Shown one piece after another: positions 54,279 to 64,000 of a stretch of 64,000 bases of DNA. The stretch covers positions 186,001 to 250,000 of the forward strand of contig CAUWAG010000008.1 of NCBI GenBank assembly GCA_963556695.1. Reading direction: 5' to 3'. The notes beneath the pieces were generated by a model. The model ran no database searches and had not been told where the DNA came from. It was given only the letters and a program-made list of their open reading frames with translations. Source of the DNA: Anthostomella pinea (taxonomy: Eukaryota > Ascomycota > Sordariomycetes > Xylariales > Xylariaceae). Numbering within the stretch: the first letter of the stretch is position 1; every line of letters starts with the position of its first letter. Made by a program: the position numbers and the translations under genes.

Positions 54279-55232
54279 TTTTAGTTTAGTTTAGTTTATT
54301 TAACGCCGTAGGGGCTCTAGGCTCCAGATCCTTGTGCATGTTTGGCGTGCAGGTGACTATCTCAGGGGCTAATATACAAGCCTTACTGTACGGGAAGCAG
54401 GGCATGACTCCCTATTTCCCACGATAACCTGCAAATCCAACCTCGAGGGCACACATGTTATTCCGTCAGTTTCCGTTGGCCCCGCCATTTGGGCTCGTGC
54501 TCTGTGATATCTGGTTCGTAGTCGGTAGTCCGAATAGCGTCGAGGAGCTCCTCTCGCTTTGACAGTTAGTGCCTTGCGTTTAAAAGGCTATGAGCTAGAA
54601 AAAAATAAAAACATAAGGAAAGATAAGAAAAGTAATAAAGAGATATGGTAACAGGCGCAGTTACACCTGGTGGTCGATGAATTGATGTTCTGTAACCATG
54701 GGACAGACTTTTGTATAGAATTTTGTCCACTTGCAGAAGTCTTCGAATTCCTTTGGGTACGTTATCAGCCATTTCCAATAGGCCCTCCCTTCTGGTTTGG
54801 GTTCTCCGTTGTGACCGCGGTTCCTTTGTGGCCACCTAGACCGTTTCGTAAGGGCTCTATTGCAGAAAGCAAAGTGGGCTCGCGTTTTGATTCTCCCGCA
54901 AGAGCAGTTGTAGTGTTCCTTGTGCTTGAACCTCCTATGATACCAGTTAAAGTCGCCGTGGCCAGTTCTAGATGCGATAAGCCTGTGGAGCGTTGGCCTG
55001 TCCAGCTTGAGCTCTTCTGGGCACTTGAGTGTAGTTTTCTGAAGGCCGAGACTTTTGTATTTGTCAGTGATGTTCTTGTCCCACCATTGCTGGTGTTCTT
55101 TCCGAGTCTTTTCGTTGAGAAGGCCTAAGACGCCCGCAAGCGTGGGTTTGGCCCCGGTAGGGATTGGCAAGGTGATGCCTTCCTTTGCCTTTTCGTCGGC
55201 CTCTTCGTTGCCTTGGATGTCCATGTGCCCTG
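54279..55232 (-). mobile_element. 5'-truncated LINE (Tad-like), 954 bp
   Basis: The minus strand carries the last part of a non-LTR retrotransposon ORF2: the end of the RNase H domain (GHMDIQGNEEADEKAKEG), then a C-terminal region with a CCHC-like knuckle (CSCGRIKTRAHFAFC) and a stop at 54661-54663. A 3' UTR and a simple-repeat tail of AAACT units (54279-54300) follow. The same 13 bp, CACGGATCGTGTA, stand at 54266-54278 and 55233-55245, the target-site duplication. The copy begins at the CA of a P-G-H codon triplet, so truncation cut directly in front of the RNase H histidine, a typical product of incomplete reverse transcription. Confidence 0.85.
54661..55232 (-). pseudogene. LINE ORF2 C-terminal fragment (RNase H end and knuckle)
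   Basis: About 190 codons without a stop. An ATG in the host flank (55299) happens to be in frame and makes it look like a 212-aa gene, but the first 22 codons lie outside the LINE. No endonuclease or reverse transcriptase is left. Confidence 0.8.
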
Positions 55233-55245
55233 CACGGATCGTGTA

Positions 55246-56192
55246 GCCGTGGTCATTAACGGCAGTGCAGTGGAAGTGCGGGCATTTACCTTGGCACATG
55301 AGTCGCCTGGAGCAAGGCCATCACGGCCGGCTGTAATCAAAACTCTAGGTTAAATAATGTAAATGATAGAAATAAGAACGGATAACTTACGAGTATGCTG
55401 ACCACTTTACAACAGGGCCGATGCTGAAGATTTTGCTCTCGAGACTACCCATATGTTCTGTCGTCGATCTCGGTGACGGACGTTTGTCTTACAAATCGAT
55501 GCGAGCCCGATATTACATGTACCTTGGAATCGAAATGGTGACGTGGTGCGGTGAGAGATCGCTGGCGGAAAAGCCGCCGCTGGGCCCACCGAATATCATG
55601 GGAGGGGCGAGCAATAAACAATGGTGGTATTTAATCTCGGATACGTGGTGCATGGGAACAGCTACATCCTCATTCAATGCGAGAAGTACGAAAGGCTATC
55701 AATTGATGATGCGGTAGCAGATTACATGTAAGGCTGAGATGCAACTTGGTTTGAGGTGACGGCTGCTGTTGCGGTGAGGGTATTCAAAAGCGGTTGCCTG
55801 GATATATATAGGGCGTGATTAAAACTTCCTTATCTCCATTTCCATGTTTAATAACGGAACGCATGGAAGTTCGACTGTATATCTAAATTTTACCCGCAAA
55901 GACGGTGGCCCTGGCTGGGGAAAAGCTCTTATATGCTGCTTGCCTTATTGCGGGTCTTTTAGTGAATTTGATTGAGCAGATAAGTGTTTGAGTCAATCTC
56001 TCATTCTCTTTTCCATGTGTGCACTCTGGGGCAGCAAAGTTTGAGTTGCCCGAGTCATTGGCATGCATCTTTGGCTGACTTCTCAGAGCATCAAGATAGA
56101 CCTCACGACCAAGGTTTGCTGATGCTGACGTGGAAACCGCTTTCACATAGGCTGGTAATCATCTCTTAATTGCACATGACTCGAAATGTCGG
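55246..56192. other. Possible host-gene remnant split by the LINE, otherwise intergenic
   Basis: On the minus strand an ATG at 55452 opens MGSLESKIFSIGPVVKWSAY, followed by a GTAAGT donor and a TTACAG acceptor that would continue SGRDGLAPGDSCAK toward the LINE insertion point. What follows cannot be joined in frame with certainty. No family recognised. The rest (55.5-56.2 kb) is spacer. Confidence 0.25.
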
Positions 56193-57413
56193 TCAACGTT
56201 CTGACACTCTCCAAACGAGCTTCTCTCCGCTCACACCATTTCTCAGCGTGTCCAATGCCTTCGTTGCCCTCTCTAACAAAGTCTGCCCTTCGATGATACG
56301 GTATCGATTAGGCTTCACGGCGCCTTCGGCTAGCAGTGTCGGCATGATATCCAACTGCAACTTCTCTTTGAACAGCGGGTTCTGTGGCGAGCCGGTTAGC
56401 AATCATCAACTGCAGCAAGGCGGAGTTGCACATAGATACCTTCCAGTAGAAATGGGTTCGAACACCACGAACAATCACTCCCTCGGCCCACTGAGCACTG
56501 GTGCTGGCATCCATAGAGTACTCGGGCTTTTCTTCGTTTGAAGCGTGTTTCAGTATGACTGGCAGCATGACCGCGACAGTGCTGCCGGTGCGAGCAACCT
56601 TTGATATCGGTTCAAGTGATCCCTCCTGCGAGCCAATACAGTCAACGATCAACGGATACGATGAGGTCGAGCCGTCGCGGCAGCTGTTCAGCAAGTCGTC
56701 AACGATAGCATGGCTCCTGTAATCGAAGCACTTGGTCGCCCCCAAGCTCGTTAGATATTCACGGTGCTTGGGTGATGCTGTGGCAACTAGGTTTCGGTAG
56801 CCGTAGAACTTCAAAACCTGGATGATGTGTTGTCCTACTGACGACGCGGCACCCCAGATCAGGATTCGGTCATCGGCCCGGGGCGGCTGGTAGTTCGCAG
56901 GCTTCGGCCACGGTGTTGGCAGGCGCAGATCGGCCCACAAGGTGTTGAAGGCAGTCACGAAGTTCTCCGGTACTGTGGCAGCCTCTTCCAGCTTGAAGCC
57001 CTCTGGTATCTGTATACAAGCAGTCAGAACAAACGCGGCTATATGCCCGTGCGCTCGGGGCGTGTAAACTATCTCACCTTGCCGAACACCCACTCAGGGG
57101 CTGTCGCGAACTCCTGGTGCGCTTTCCACTTGGGCTTCTGGTGAGCAAAGCCAAATACGGCGTCTCCCACTTTAAGGTGCTTGACATCCGGGCCAACTTC
57201 AATAACAACACCTACACTGGTAGATCCGCTCCTTGATGGGTGCTCCACCAGTAGTCCACCGTCAGCTTGGTGAAGGTCAAGGGGTGTAGATGCGGTCCAT
57301 TTGACGTTGATCAAGACCTCGTCGTCCTTCGGAGCAACAGTGTCAAACTTGCAGATCTCGTAGGGTGCTCTCGGCGCCACCATGACCAAGGCATCGTGGG
57401 TTCGGTGGGCCAT
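56193..57413 (-). CDS. MDR-family oxidoreductase (enoyl-reductase/zinc-type ADH-like)
   Basis: Three exons (57413-57078, 57009-56440, 56381-56193) with 67- and 57-bp introns; both introns are in phase 0 and the spliced protein has 364 aa, the normal length. The GroES-like N-terminal domain has STPLDLHQADGG, VGVVIEVGPDV and LKVGDAVFGF. The Rossmann part has ILIWGAASSVGQHIIQVLK (nucleotide-binding AASSVG) and the typical LGATKCFDYR and VDCIGS. The cysteines and histidines that bind catalytic zinc in ADHs are absent, as in trans-acting enoyl reductases and quinone-oxidoreductase-like (ToxD/LovC-type) members. NADPH-dependent reduction of an enoyl or similar substrate is likely; the substrate is unknown. 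No polyketide synthase lies in this window. The gene is intact and divergent from the ERG24-like gene (0.8 kb between starts). Confidence 0.86.
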
Positions 57414-58208
57414 TATTGAAGAGACGGTTGCCAGGTTCGGGATATGGAAAATGCTGCACAGGGTTGATTGAACTGAACTGACTGCTCAAGCCACGAGCCA
57501 TCAAAACATTGACAGGAGACATATCTCCTTTGTTTTTGGCTAGCAGCTCAGCAGGACATGGTGAAACTCTATGTGAATGAGCATCGTGACCTGCTGACTT
57601 GCAAACGATGGTTACAAATCTTGGCCCCTCTCGCCCAAAAGGGAAAGAAACTGCGACTCCTGCAGGTTTCGTTGGACGGCGATTGCGAGATTGGTAATCG
57701 GATTAATTAGTCAAGTTTGAGTGGTCGAGATGCCATCTCTTTCACAGCCACAAGTGTCCACACATGCTGTGGCTTAGAGGAGTGGTCAGCTGCGGTTGGT
57801 GCCGGCTCGTATGGTTTCTTCCATTCTCAACAATTTGAAGTGTAGGTAAATCCCAGTATGGATCCGGCCCAGTAGAGAGGTTAGAGGTTTGGGCAAGAGC
57901 CCGGCGAATTCCCGCATGTGACAGCGATGATTATGTTTCGCGGCTGATTAAGCAAAAGTGGATGCGAAATTACCGCAAACCACAGCTAAATGAGTGTGGC
58001 TTAGCATGCGAGCTGCAGTGGATACGGCGGTAAGCAGCCGGGAACTTCAATCCCGTGTCGTACCACTGGTCAAATTGCCCCTATTACTACTTGTTTAACA
58101 GACTTGGACCGACTGGAGGCACTTCCAATGACCTCAAAATGAAGTTCGCCAACTGTCCGCACACAATTGCTGGGAATCACTCGGTCCTATCTCTCACCTT
58201 GTTGCACG
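57414..58208. other. Shared divergent promoter region
   Basis: Lies between the start codons of the MDR gene (-) and the ERG24-like gene (+). No other feature recognised. Confidence 0.5.
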
Positions 58209-59740
58209 ATGGCTTCTCGTGAGAAGCCCAAGTACGAATTTGGCGGCCCGTAAGCCACTCGTTGAGTGGAAACCCGATTCTCTGATCTCAAATTGCTGAC
58301 GCAGGCAGGCTCGGAGCCGCAGCCATCGTCACCGGCCTACCTGTGCTACTGTACTTCTTTGTCTTCGCTTGCAATGACATCAGTGGGTGTCCCGTGCCTT
58401 TTCTACTGGAGCCGAGTGCCCTCAGCTGGGAAAGATTAAAGTCCGAAACCGGGTGGCCCGAAGGTGGCGTCTGGGAGCTGGGCAGCTGGAAGGTCACCGG
58501 TGTCGTGCTAGGCTACTATCTCGTCAGCCTCGTGCTCTGGAGGGCGTTACCAGCTCATGAGACGTACGGAACGAAGTTAGTGCACCACGGCCGTCCATTG
58601 AAGTATCGCTCCAACGGTGAGTATTATCGCCGCCTTCCCATGTTCAAGTTGCTGATGGTCCGTTGCAAGCCTCCTCGGCAACTATGGCTCACCTAGTGGT
58701 GTGCGCACTGGGGACCTATGTGCAGGGCGCCGACTTCGTCTGGTGAACCTACATCACAGAAAACTACATACAGATTCTCACGGCGAATGTTCATCGCGTC
58801 TGCTCTGTCGGTCTATGTCTATGCGCGCAGCTTTACCGTGAACGCCAAGTACCCCAACAACGATCTGCGTGAACTGGCAGCCGGCGGGCACACGGGCAAT
58901 CTGGTATACGATTTCTATATCGGTCGGGAACTGAACTCACGCGTCGCCCTACCATTCTTTGGCGAGGTTGATATCAAGACGTGGTGCGAGATGCGGCCAG
59001 GCCTTACTGCCTGGATCCTGCTTGACATGGCTTTCATTGCCAAGCAATACCGACTATACGGCTACGTGTCGGACAGAATTGTCTTCACCACTATCGCCCA
59101 GGCTTACTACGTTTTCGACGGCCAATACAACGAAAGCGGTATTTTGACCATGATAGATATCACGACCGGCGGCTTTGGCTACATGCTCTCCTTTGGTGAT
59201 CTAGTATGGGTGCCGTTCCTGTACTCGACGCAGTGCCGCTACCTTTCCGTGTATCCCGTGCACCTCGGCTGGGCCGGCATCGCCACTGTAAGCGCCGTGT
59301 TCGCGTTGGGACTGTACATCTTCAAGGCCGCCAACGCGCAGAAGAACGTCTTCCGCACGAATCCCAACGACCCCAGTGTGGCCAGCTTGTCGTTCATCCA
59401 GACCAGGCGCGGAACGAAGCTGCTCACGGCAGGATGGTGGGGCGTGTCGCGCCACATCAACTACTTTGGCGATTGGCTGCAGGCGTCACCATTCAGCTTG
59501 CCCACGGGCATCCCCGGCTACACCATAGTGTCTGCTGGGAGCATGGCTGCTGCCTCGCATGCCTCGAAGATGCTCGATGGACGGAAGGTAGTGCAGGGTC
59601 AAGCTAGAGGTTGGGGCATCTTTTTTACGTATTTCTACGTGCTGTACTTCGCAATCTTGCTGATGCATCGCGAGCGAAGGGATGACGCCATGTGCTTGGA
59701 GAAATATGGAGAGGACTGGGAGAAGTACAATAAGTTGTGA
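58209..59740 (+). pseudogene. ERG24-type sterol C-14 reductase, broken copy
   Basis: Exons 58209-58249, 58309-58616 and 58670-59740 with 59- and 53-bp introns. The encoded membrane protein follows ERG24/lamin-B-receptor-type sterol reductases (NADPH reduction of the C14 double bond in ergosterol synthesis, ER membrane): FGGPLGAAAI, LGTYVQGADFV, ELAAGGHTGNLVYDFYIGRELN, QRYL-like CRYLSVYPVHLGW and the C-terminal GWWGVSRHINYFGDW and RRDDAMCLEKYGEDWEKYN. All expected transmembrane segments are recognisable. Two lesions lie within 45 bp: a TGA at 58744-58746 where relatives have Trp (V-W-T-Y/F-I), and a frame change at about 58787-58789 between ILTAN and FIASALSVY. The rest is conserved, so inactivation is recent or a sequencing artefact. 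Many filamentous fungi have more than one ERG24 gene, so loss of one copy would be tolerated. Confidence 0.82.
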
Positions 59741-60583
59741 GATGGAGAATCTTACCTGGTGTCTACTAGTCCTACCAGTACGTGTGATGATACGTCACAG
59801 ACGCCTGCGGCAATAGTGCGTAGTCGCTTGACACATCATAGGCTACTAGAATGTTATGTCATCACGAGTTCGATGGTATGTCCCGCTTAGTCCTCACTCC
59901 AGTGCCGCTAACACATTTCCTTAAACACCATAAGAGCCTTGATCAATTGAGCAACATCATACGATATGCTTTGAGAGACTTCCCAGTCAACATTGGAGTG
60001 GGATTGCGAGTGGTGTGACTCCTCGACAGAACTGCAATGTAATTCTCCAACCTGACGTGGCCGTGGTGGCTGCATGAGGTAAGCCACACGACGAAGGTAT
60101 AATCAGCTCATACGGGATCTCCCTACCGACATGGGTCATCAGCATGCCTCTCCCCTGTACTACGAATGGGCTGTGAGGCGAGAATTCATCTACTCTCTGA
60201 CGGTACGTCAGCAGGCTGAGACCTAGACAAATCTTCACTGACTTGGCGCATATTGCTGAGCTCAGCACAAGAGTCAAACCTACAGGGCAAAAGTTGCGAA
60301 TGATTATGGATCATTAAAGTGCAACTCGGCATCCATTGGACCCTTATGCATGCATCAGACATCATCATCGGGCTGGGCATCTCCTTGAGAATGGCCTGGA
60401 TTAGTCGACCCTGCAGTCAAACAGTCAGATCGGATCGTACTTGCAGATTACATGCATGCAACTTACTTACTCAGCTGTTTAGGTACTCAGTCATGTCAGG
60501 TGCGCTTGAAACCCCGTCGCTCTTGGTGAGCTTTCGGTCTGGACAAGGAAACCTCTCTGTACGGACATGCAGTGGGCTCGGGC
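59741..60583. other. Intergenic upstream of GH55
   Basis: Spacer and promoter region; no gene seen. Confidence 0.45.
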
Positions 60584-60590
60584 TATATAA
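60584..60590 (+). promoter_or_regulatory. TATA box of the GH55 gene
   Basis: GGCTATATAAGCGC about 100 bp upstream of the start codon, the clearest TATA element in the window. Confidence 0.7.
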
Positions 60591-60688
60591 GCGCGCCTTC
60601 CCGGCATGGGTATGCTGCTTTGGCTTATACCTAGCAGAGACTCACTGTGCTTCACTTGCTCTACATGAGTTGCGGCATCTTATCGAAC

Positions 60689-63361
60689 ATGGTCAAGTTC
60701 ACGACGGCCGTTGCCGTCCTTCTCGCTGGAGCCAGTGCCTCGCCAACAGTCAAGGACAATGGCAGCACGCCTCTGGCCAAGCGAGCTACCAGCTTTTGGT
60801 ATGCCAACATGGACCACACAGGAAACGCAAGAGGCTATGCCCCGGACCTCGACAACGACTTCACTTACCCAGTCTTCATGGCTGTGAATGCGGGAGACGG
60901 AGCTGGTATCCAAAAAGCCATCAATGATGCTGGCAACGGGGCAAGCCGCCATCCTCAGTGGCTTGCCTCACAGCCACGAGTAAGACTTCTTGCTCAGTCG
61001 CAATCAGATTGATACTGATCTGTGTTGCAGGTCGTTTACCTACCACCCGGAACCTACGAAGTCAGCCAGACTATTCGCATGAACACAGACACCATCATCA
61101 TGGGTGACGCCACCAACGTAAGCATAAGCTACAGCCCCCATTGGGAATGTGCTGAGCATGTGTATCTAGCCACCGACAATCAAAGCTGCAGCAAGCTTTT
61201 CTGGTGACCAGACGCTGCTCTCGGGTAAGCAACCTCGCGAACAGAAAGAGGAGTCGCATCTCATATTCAATCGCAGCACAGGATCCGGGAACTGGGGAGA
61301 GTGGAGAGCTGTCCTTTGCCGTGGGACTCAAGAACCTGAAGCTCGACACCTCAAGCATCGCTGGAGGTAGGACTAGACACCCACCTCGTTTCATTCGTGT
61401 GCTTCAGCTGACACGAAATAAGGAAATCAATTCACCGCACTCTGGTGGGGTGTCGCTCAAGCGGCACAACTTCAAAACGTCAAGATTACCATGACATCGG
61501 CACCATCTAACACTAACACGGGACACACGGGTATCCGCCTGGGCAGAGGATCTACCCTTGGACTTTCAGATGTTCGCGTTGAGCATGGACTGGTAAGAAG
61601 CTCTACCCCTGGGCTCGTTACCTGTTTGCCGCTTCTAACACACTTCGTACAGAACGGCATCTGGCACGATGGCCACCAGCAGGCGCTGTATAAAAGTATA
61701 TACTTCTACCAAAACACTGTCGGCATGCTCATCACAGGAGGCAACACCATCAGCATCATTGCCCCCACTTTCGACACATGTGGCACTGGCGTACGAAACA
61801 CCGGTGGTGCTCCGTGGATTGGTTTGATTGACGCCATATCGATCAACTCCGGCGTAACCTTCGTCACCACCGGCTTCCCGTCGTTCCTAATCGAAAACCT
61901 AAGCAAGGATACCAACTCCGATATTGCCCAAGTACCTGACAAGACTGTCCTTGGCCCACAGAGTCACGTCAACACGTTCACGTACGGAAACACAGTCGGC
62001 CGCAACCCGATCTACGGGGCGACTCCTTCCACCAACACTCGTCCCGCTGCGCTCGCGCCAAATGGCAAGTTCCCCGTCGTCCCGGCTCCGAACTACGCCT
62101 CAAACCCCGTGAGCGACTTCATCAATATCAAGGACCCAAACCAGAATGGCGGCCACACAGTTCTCGGCGACAACACCAAGGATGAGTCTGGTGTGTTGAA
62201 CCAGATTCTGCAGTTCGCAGCTTCCAACAACAAGATCGCCTACTTCCCTTTCGGCAAGTACCGAGTTGACGACACGCTGCTTATCCCCAAAGGCTCACGC
62301 ATCGTGGGCGAAGCCTGGGCCACCATCACCGGTAACGGAAGCAAGTTCAAGGACTCCAGCAACCCGAAGCCGGTTGTCGCCGTCGGCAACGCCGGTGATG
62401 TGGGCACCGCCCAGATCCAAGACATGCGCTTCACAGTCTCCGACGTCCTCCCCGGCGCCATCATCGTGCAATTCAACATGGCCGGCTCGTCCCCCGGCCA
62501 AGTAGCTCTCTGGAACTCCCTCATCACCGTTGGCGGCACGCGGGGCGCCGGCGCCCTAACCAACAGCTGCCGCGACGCGAGCAACGAGTGCAAAGCCGCG
62601 TTCCTAGGCCTGCACTTCGCGCCCTCGTCGTCGGCGTACGTCGAGAACGTCTGGAACTGGGTCGCGGACCACATCACCGAAGACTTCGACGGCGGGTCCA
62701 ACATCGCGGCCAAGGGCGGCGCGCTCGTCGAGTCAACCAAGGGCACCTGGCTGCACGCGCTCGGCAGCGAGCACTGGTGGCTGTACCAGCTGAACCTGCG
62801 CGGGGCGCGCAACGTGCTGGTCTCGCTGCTGCAGTCCGAGACCAACTACGACCAGGGCGACCACGCGCGACAGGTGCCGCCCGCGCCGTGGACCGCCGAC
62901 GTCTCCGGTTGGGGCGACCCGGACTTTTCGTGGTGCGGGGGCGGCGACACGCGCTGTCGCATGGGGTTTGCGAATTACATCAATGGCGGCGCCGATATCT
63001 ACACCTACGCGTCGGCTTCTTGGGCGTTCTTCAGCGGGCCGGGATACCAGGCCTGCGCTGGGGCTTTCCAGTGCCAAAGTGAGTTTCTTCGCCGGTTGTT
63101 CCCATGTTTGTCTGTTGCGGATTTGCTCGGTGACTGACCACTGAATGACTAGATTTTATGCATTGGATCGCGCAGACGCCGACAAATCTGCAGGCGTTTG
63201 GGCTCTGCTCGAAGGATACCTGGGCGACGCTTCGCTTGGCTGACGGGACCAATATCGTGACTCAGGATGGGTTTGAGGGGTCTTGGAGCGGCGATGTTGG
63301 ACGCTATACACCTGGGACTTCGACTTCGGTGGAGGGAGAGACTGTATCTTTGGAACTTTGA
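60689..63361 (+). CDS. Secreted GH55 exo-beta-1,3-glucanase
   Basis: Seven exons: 60689-60979, 61031-61117, 61170-61224, 61277-61366, 61423-61592, 61653-63078 and 63153-63361. The introns are 51-74 bp and every junction keeps frame. The spliced protein is 775 aa, typical for GH55. The ATG at 60689 opens a signal peptide (MVKFTTAVAVLLAGASA) and a KR site at about residues 31-32 (PLAKRATSFWYANMDH) looks like a pro-peptide cleavage site. Two beta-helix (pectate-lyase-like) halves follow: FTYPVFMAVNAGDGAGIQKA with VVYLPPGTYEV, and DFINIKDPNQNGG with IAYFPFGKYRVDDTLLIPKG. The late block NWVADHITEDFDGG and LHALGSEHWWLYQLNL are typical of the family. It releases glucose from beta-1,3-glucan ends, in wall remodelling, nutrition or antagonism of other fungi. 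An upstream in-frame ATG at 60665 would hide the signal peptide, so 60689 is preferred. Intact, with GC-rich codons. Confidence 0.92.
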
Positions 63362-63780
63362 TGGTCCGGACTTGACTGTGTCGCTGCATTGAGTAGGCCT
63401 GCTGTATAGACTGGAAGAGCCTAAGCCCTTACCATATCTTTATCTTCATTCCACCTTCCATTGTCTGATGCCACGACGCAGAGGGCATGAGCCGATGTCG
63501 AGGCTGCGATCAACTCATCCAACCACAGAGACAGGCTAGGGGTTCGCATAGAGAGAATGTGCTCTCATATCAAAGAGTCAAGTACCCAAAACATAGCCGG
63601 TTTCTCCTCTTGTCACAGCCTACGTGGTATAGCGTACAGTTGGCGTGGGCTCTCGGACATCGCACCATGAACTTTGCATGGCCTATAAAGCCAAGGACTG
63701 TAAGGTTTCATCAAGGACTTGGGAAAAAATAGAGCCATGGTTGATTCGTTGTAGGAGATATGAACTTACGGTTCGAGTTG
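63362..63780. other. 3' flank of GH55
   Basis: Spacer; short frames only. Confidence 0.45.
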
Positions 63781-63870
63781 GTTCTAACGTGAGTTAGGCA
63801 GTGAGGTGCAGTTCTAGCGTGAGCTAGGCAGGGAGGTGCAGTTCTAGCGTGAGCTAGGCAGGAAGGTGTA
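63781..63870. repeat. Three 30-bp tandem repeats
   Basis: Units at 63781-63810, 63811-63840 and 63841-63870, each beginning GTTCTA(A/G)CGTGAG(T/C)TAGGC; a few substitutions separate them. Confidence 0.95.
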
Positions 63871-63924
63871 CCGGCTTAAGCCGTAGGAGGACTGAGAGGA
63901 AGAGGCGTAGTAAGTATCACATGG

Positions 63925-63986
63925 CTTGCAACAGCCTTCTCAGTTAGGTTGAGTTGCAAGGCACCTGAGGGGTGTCTGCCCCTCAG
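63925..63986. repeat. Two inverted repeats at the right edge
   Basis: CTTGCAAC (63925-63932) pairs with GTTGCAAG (63953-63960), and CTGAGGGG (63965-63972) with CCCCTCAG (63979-63986). Could belong to a mobile element that continues beyond the window. Confidence 0.6.
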
Positions 63987-64000
63987 TGTCACCCAGCCGA

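Noticed and set aside
54277..54300. TTTAG repeats as an interstitial telomere
   Set aside because: Unit is TTTAG, not TTAGGG, and it is the 3' tail of the LINE bounded by a target-site duplication.
54661..55299. 212-aa gene with ATG at 55299
   Set aside because: The first 22 codons are host DNA beyond the LINE target-site duplication; the rest is a LINE fragment.
39139..63361. Secondary-metabolite or sugar-utilisation gene cluster
   Set aside because: The oxidoreductases and hydrolases are separated by transposons and long spacers, and no polyketide synthase, peptide synthetase or transporter is present.
1..64000. tRNA, rRNA or CRISPR loci
   Set aside because: No complete tRNA arm set was found on either strand; the only tRNA-like end is the copia primer-binding site. 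There are no spaced direct repeats.

Overview
The window is nuclear DNA of a filamentous ascomycete (Pezizomycotina). Genes carry short introns (about 50-85 bp, GT..AG). There are secreted carbohydrate-active enzymes (GH5, GH55, an AA5_2 copper-radical oxidase), fungal Zn2Cys6 proteins, an ERG24-type sterol reductase, and fungal transposons (Fot1/pogo, Ty1/copia, Tad-like LINE). The exact species cannot be read from the sequence. Genes are separated by long non-coding stretches, and a good part of the coding material is damaged.

Layout. 1-3 kb: the end of a minus-strand hydrolase-like gene runs off the left edge, followed by a broken GH31 alpha-glucosidase. 3.5-4.8 kb: an intact calcineurin-like phosphoesterase. 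5.6-6.4 kb: the first of four small Zn2Cys6 paralogues. 7.7-7.9 kb: a solo LTR with a perfect target-site duplication. 8.0-14.2 kb: a large NFX1-type zinc-finger SF1 helicase (ZNFX1/Hrr1/SAD-3 type, an RNA-silencing family) with one in-frame stop and one frameshift. 15.3-16.6 kb: secreted GH5. 19-26 kb: a decayed island with two degenerate Zn2Cys6 paralogues, a C2H2-like relic and a dead Fot1/pogo transposon with near-perfect terminal repeats. 27.3-29.0 kb: the best-preserved Zn2Cys6 paralogue and a short-chain dehydrogenase. 29-34.7 kb: almost no recognisable gene. 34.7-35.9 kb: a disordered, charged protein of unknown function. 39.1-41.0 kb: a PAN-AA5_2 oxidase. 43.47-51.23 kb: a Fot1/pogo transposon whose 5' leader was invaded by a complete Ty1/copia element. 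52.2-53.7 kb: a five-exon gene of unknown function. 54.28-55.23 kb: a 5'-truncated LINE. 56.2-57.4 kb: an MDR oxidoreductase, divergent from a broken ERG24-type sterol reductase (58.2-59.7 kb). 60.7-63.4 kb: secreted GH55 exo-beta-1,3-glucanase. 63.8 kb to the edge: a 30-bp tandem repeat and inverted repeats.

The secreted enzymes (GH5, GH55, AA5_2) act on extracellular polysaccharides or alcohols and are not arranged as one co-regulated cluster. The most interesting points are the four-member Zn2Cys6 family with its own conserved C-terminal segment and two members that lost a zinc ligand; the disrupted silencing-type helicase in a window full of transposons; and the nested transposons, whose boundaries can be fixed to the base by target-site duplications. 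Several otherwise well-conserved genes differ from an open frame by a single base, so sequencing or assembly error must be excluded before calling them pseudogenes.
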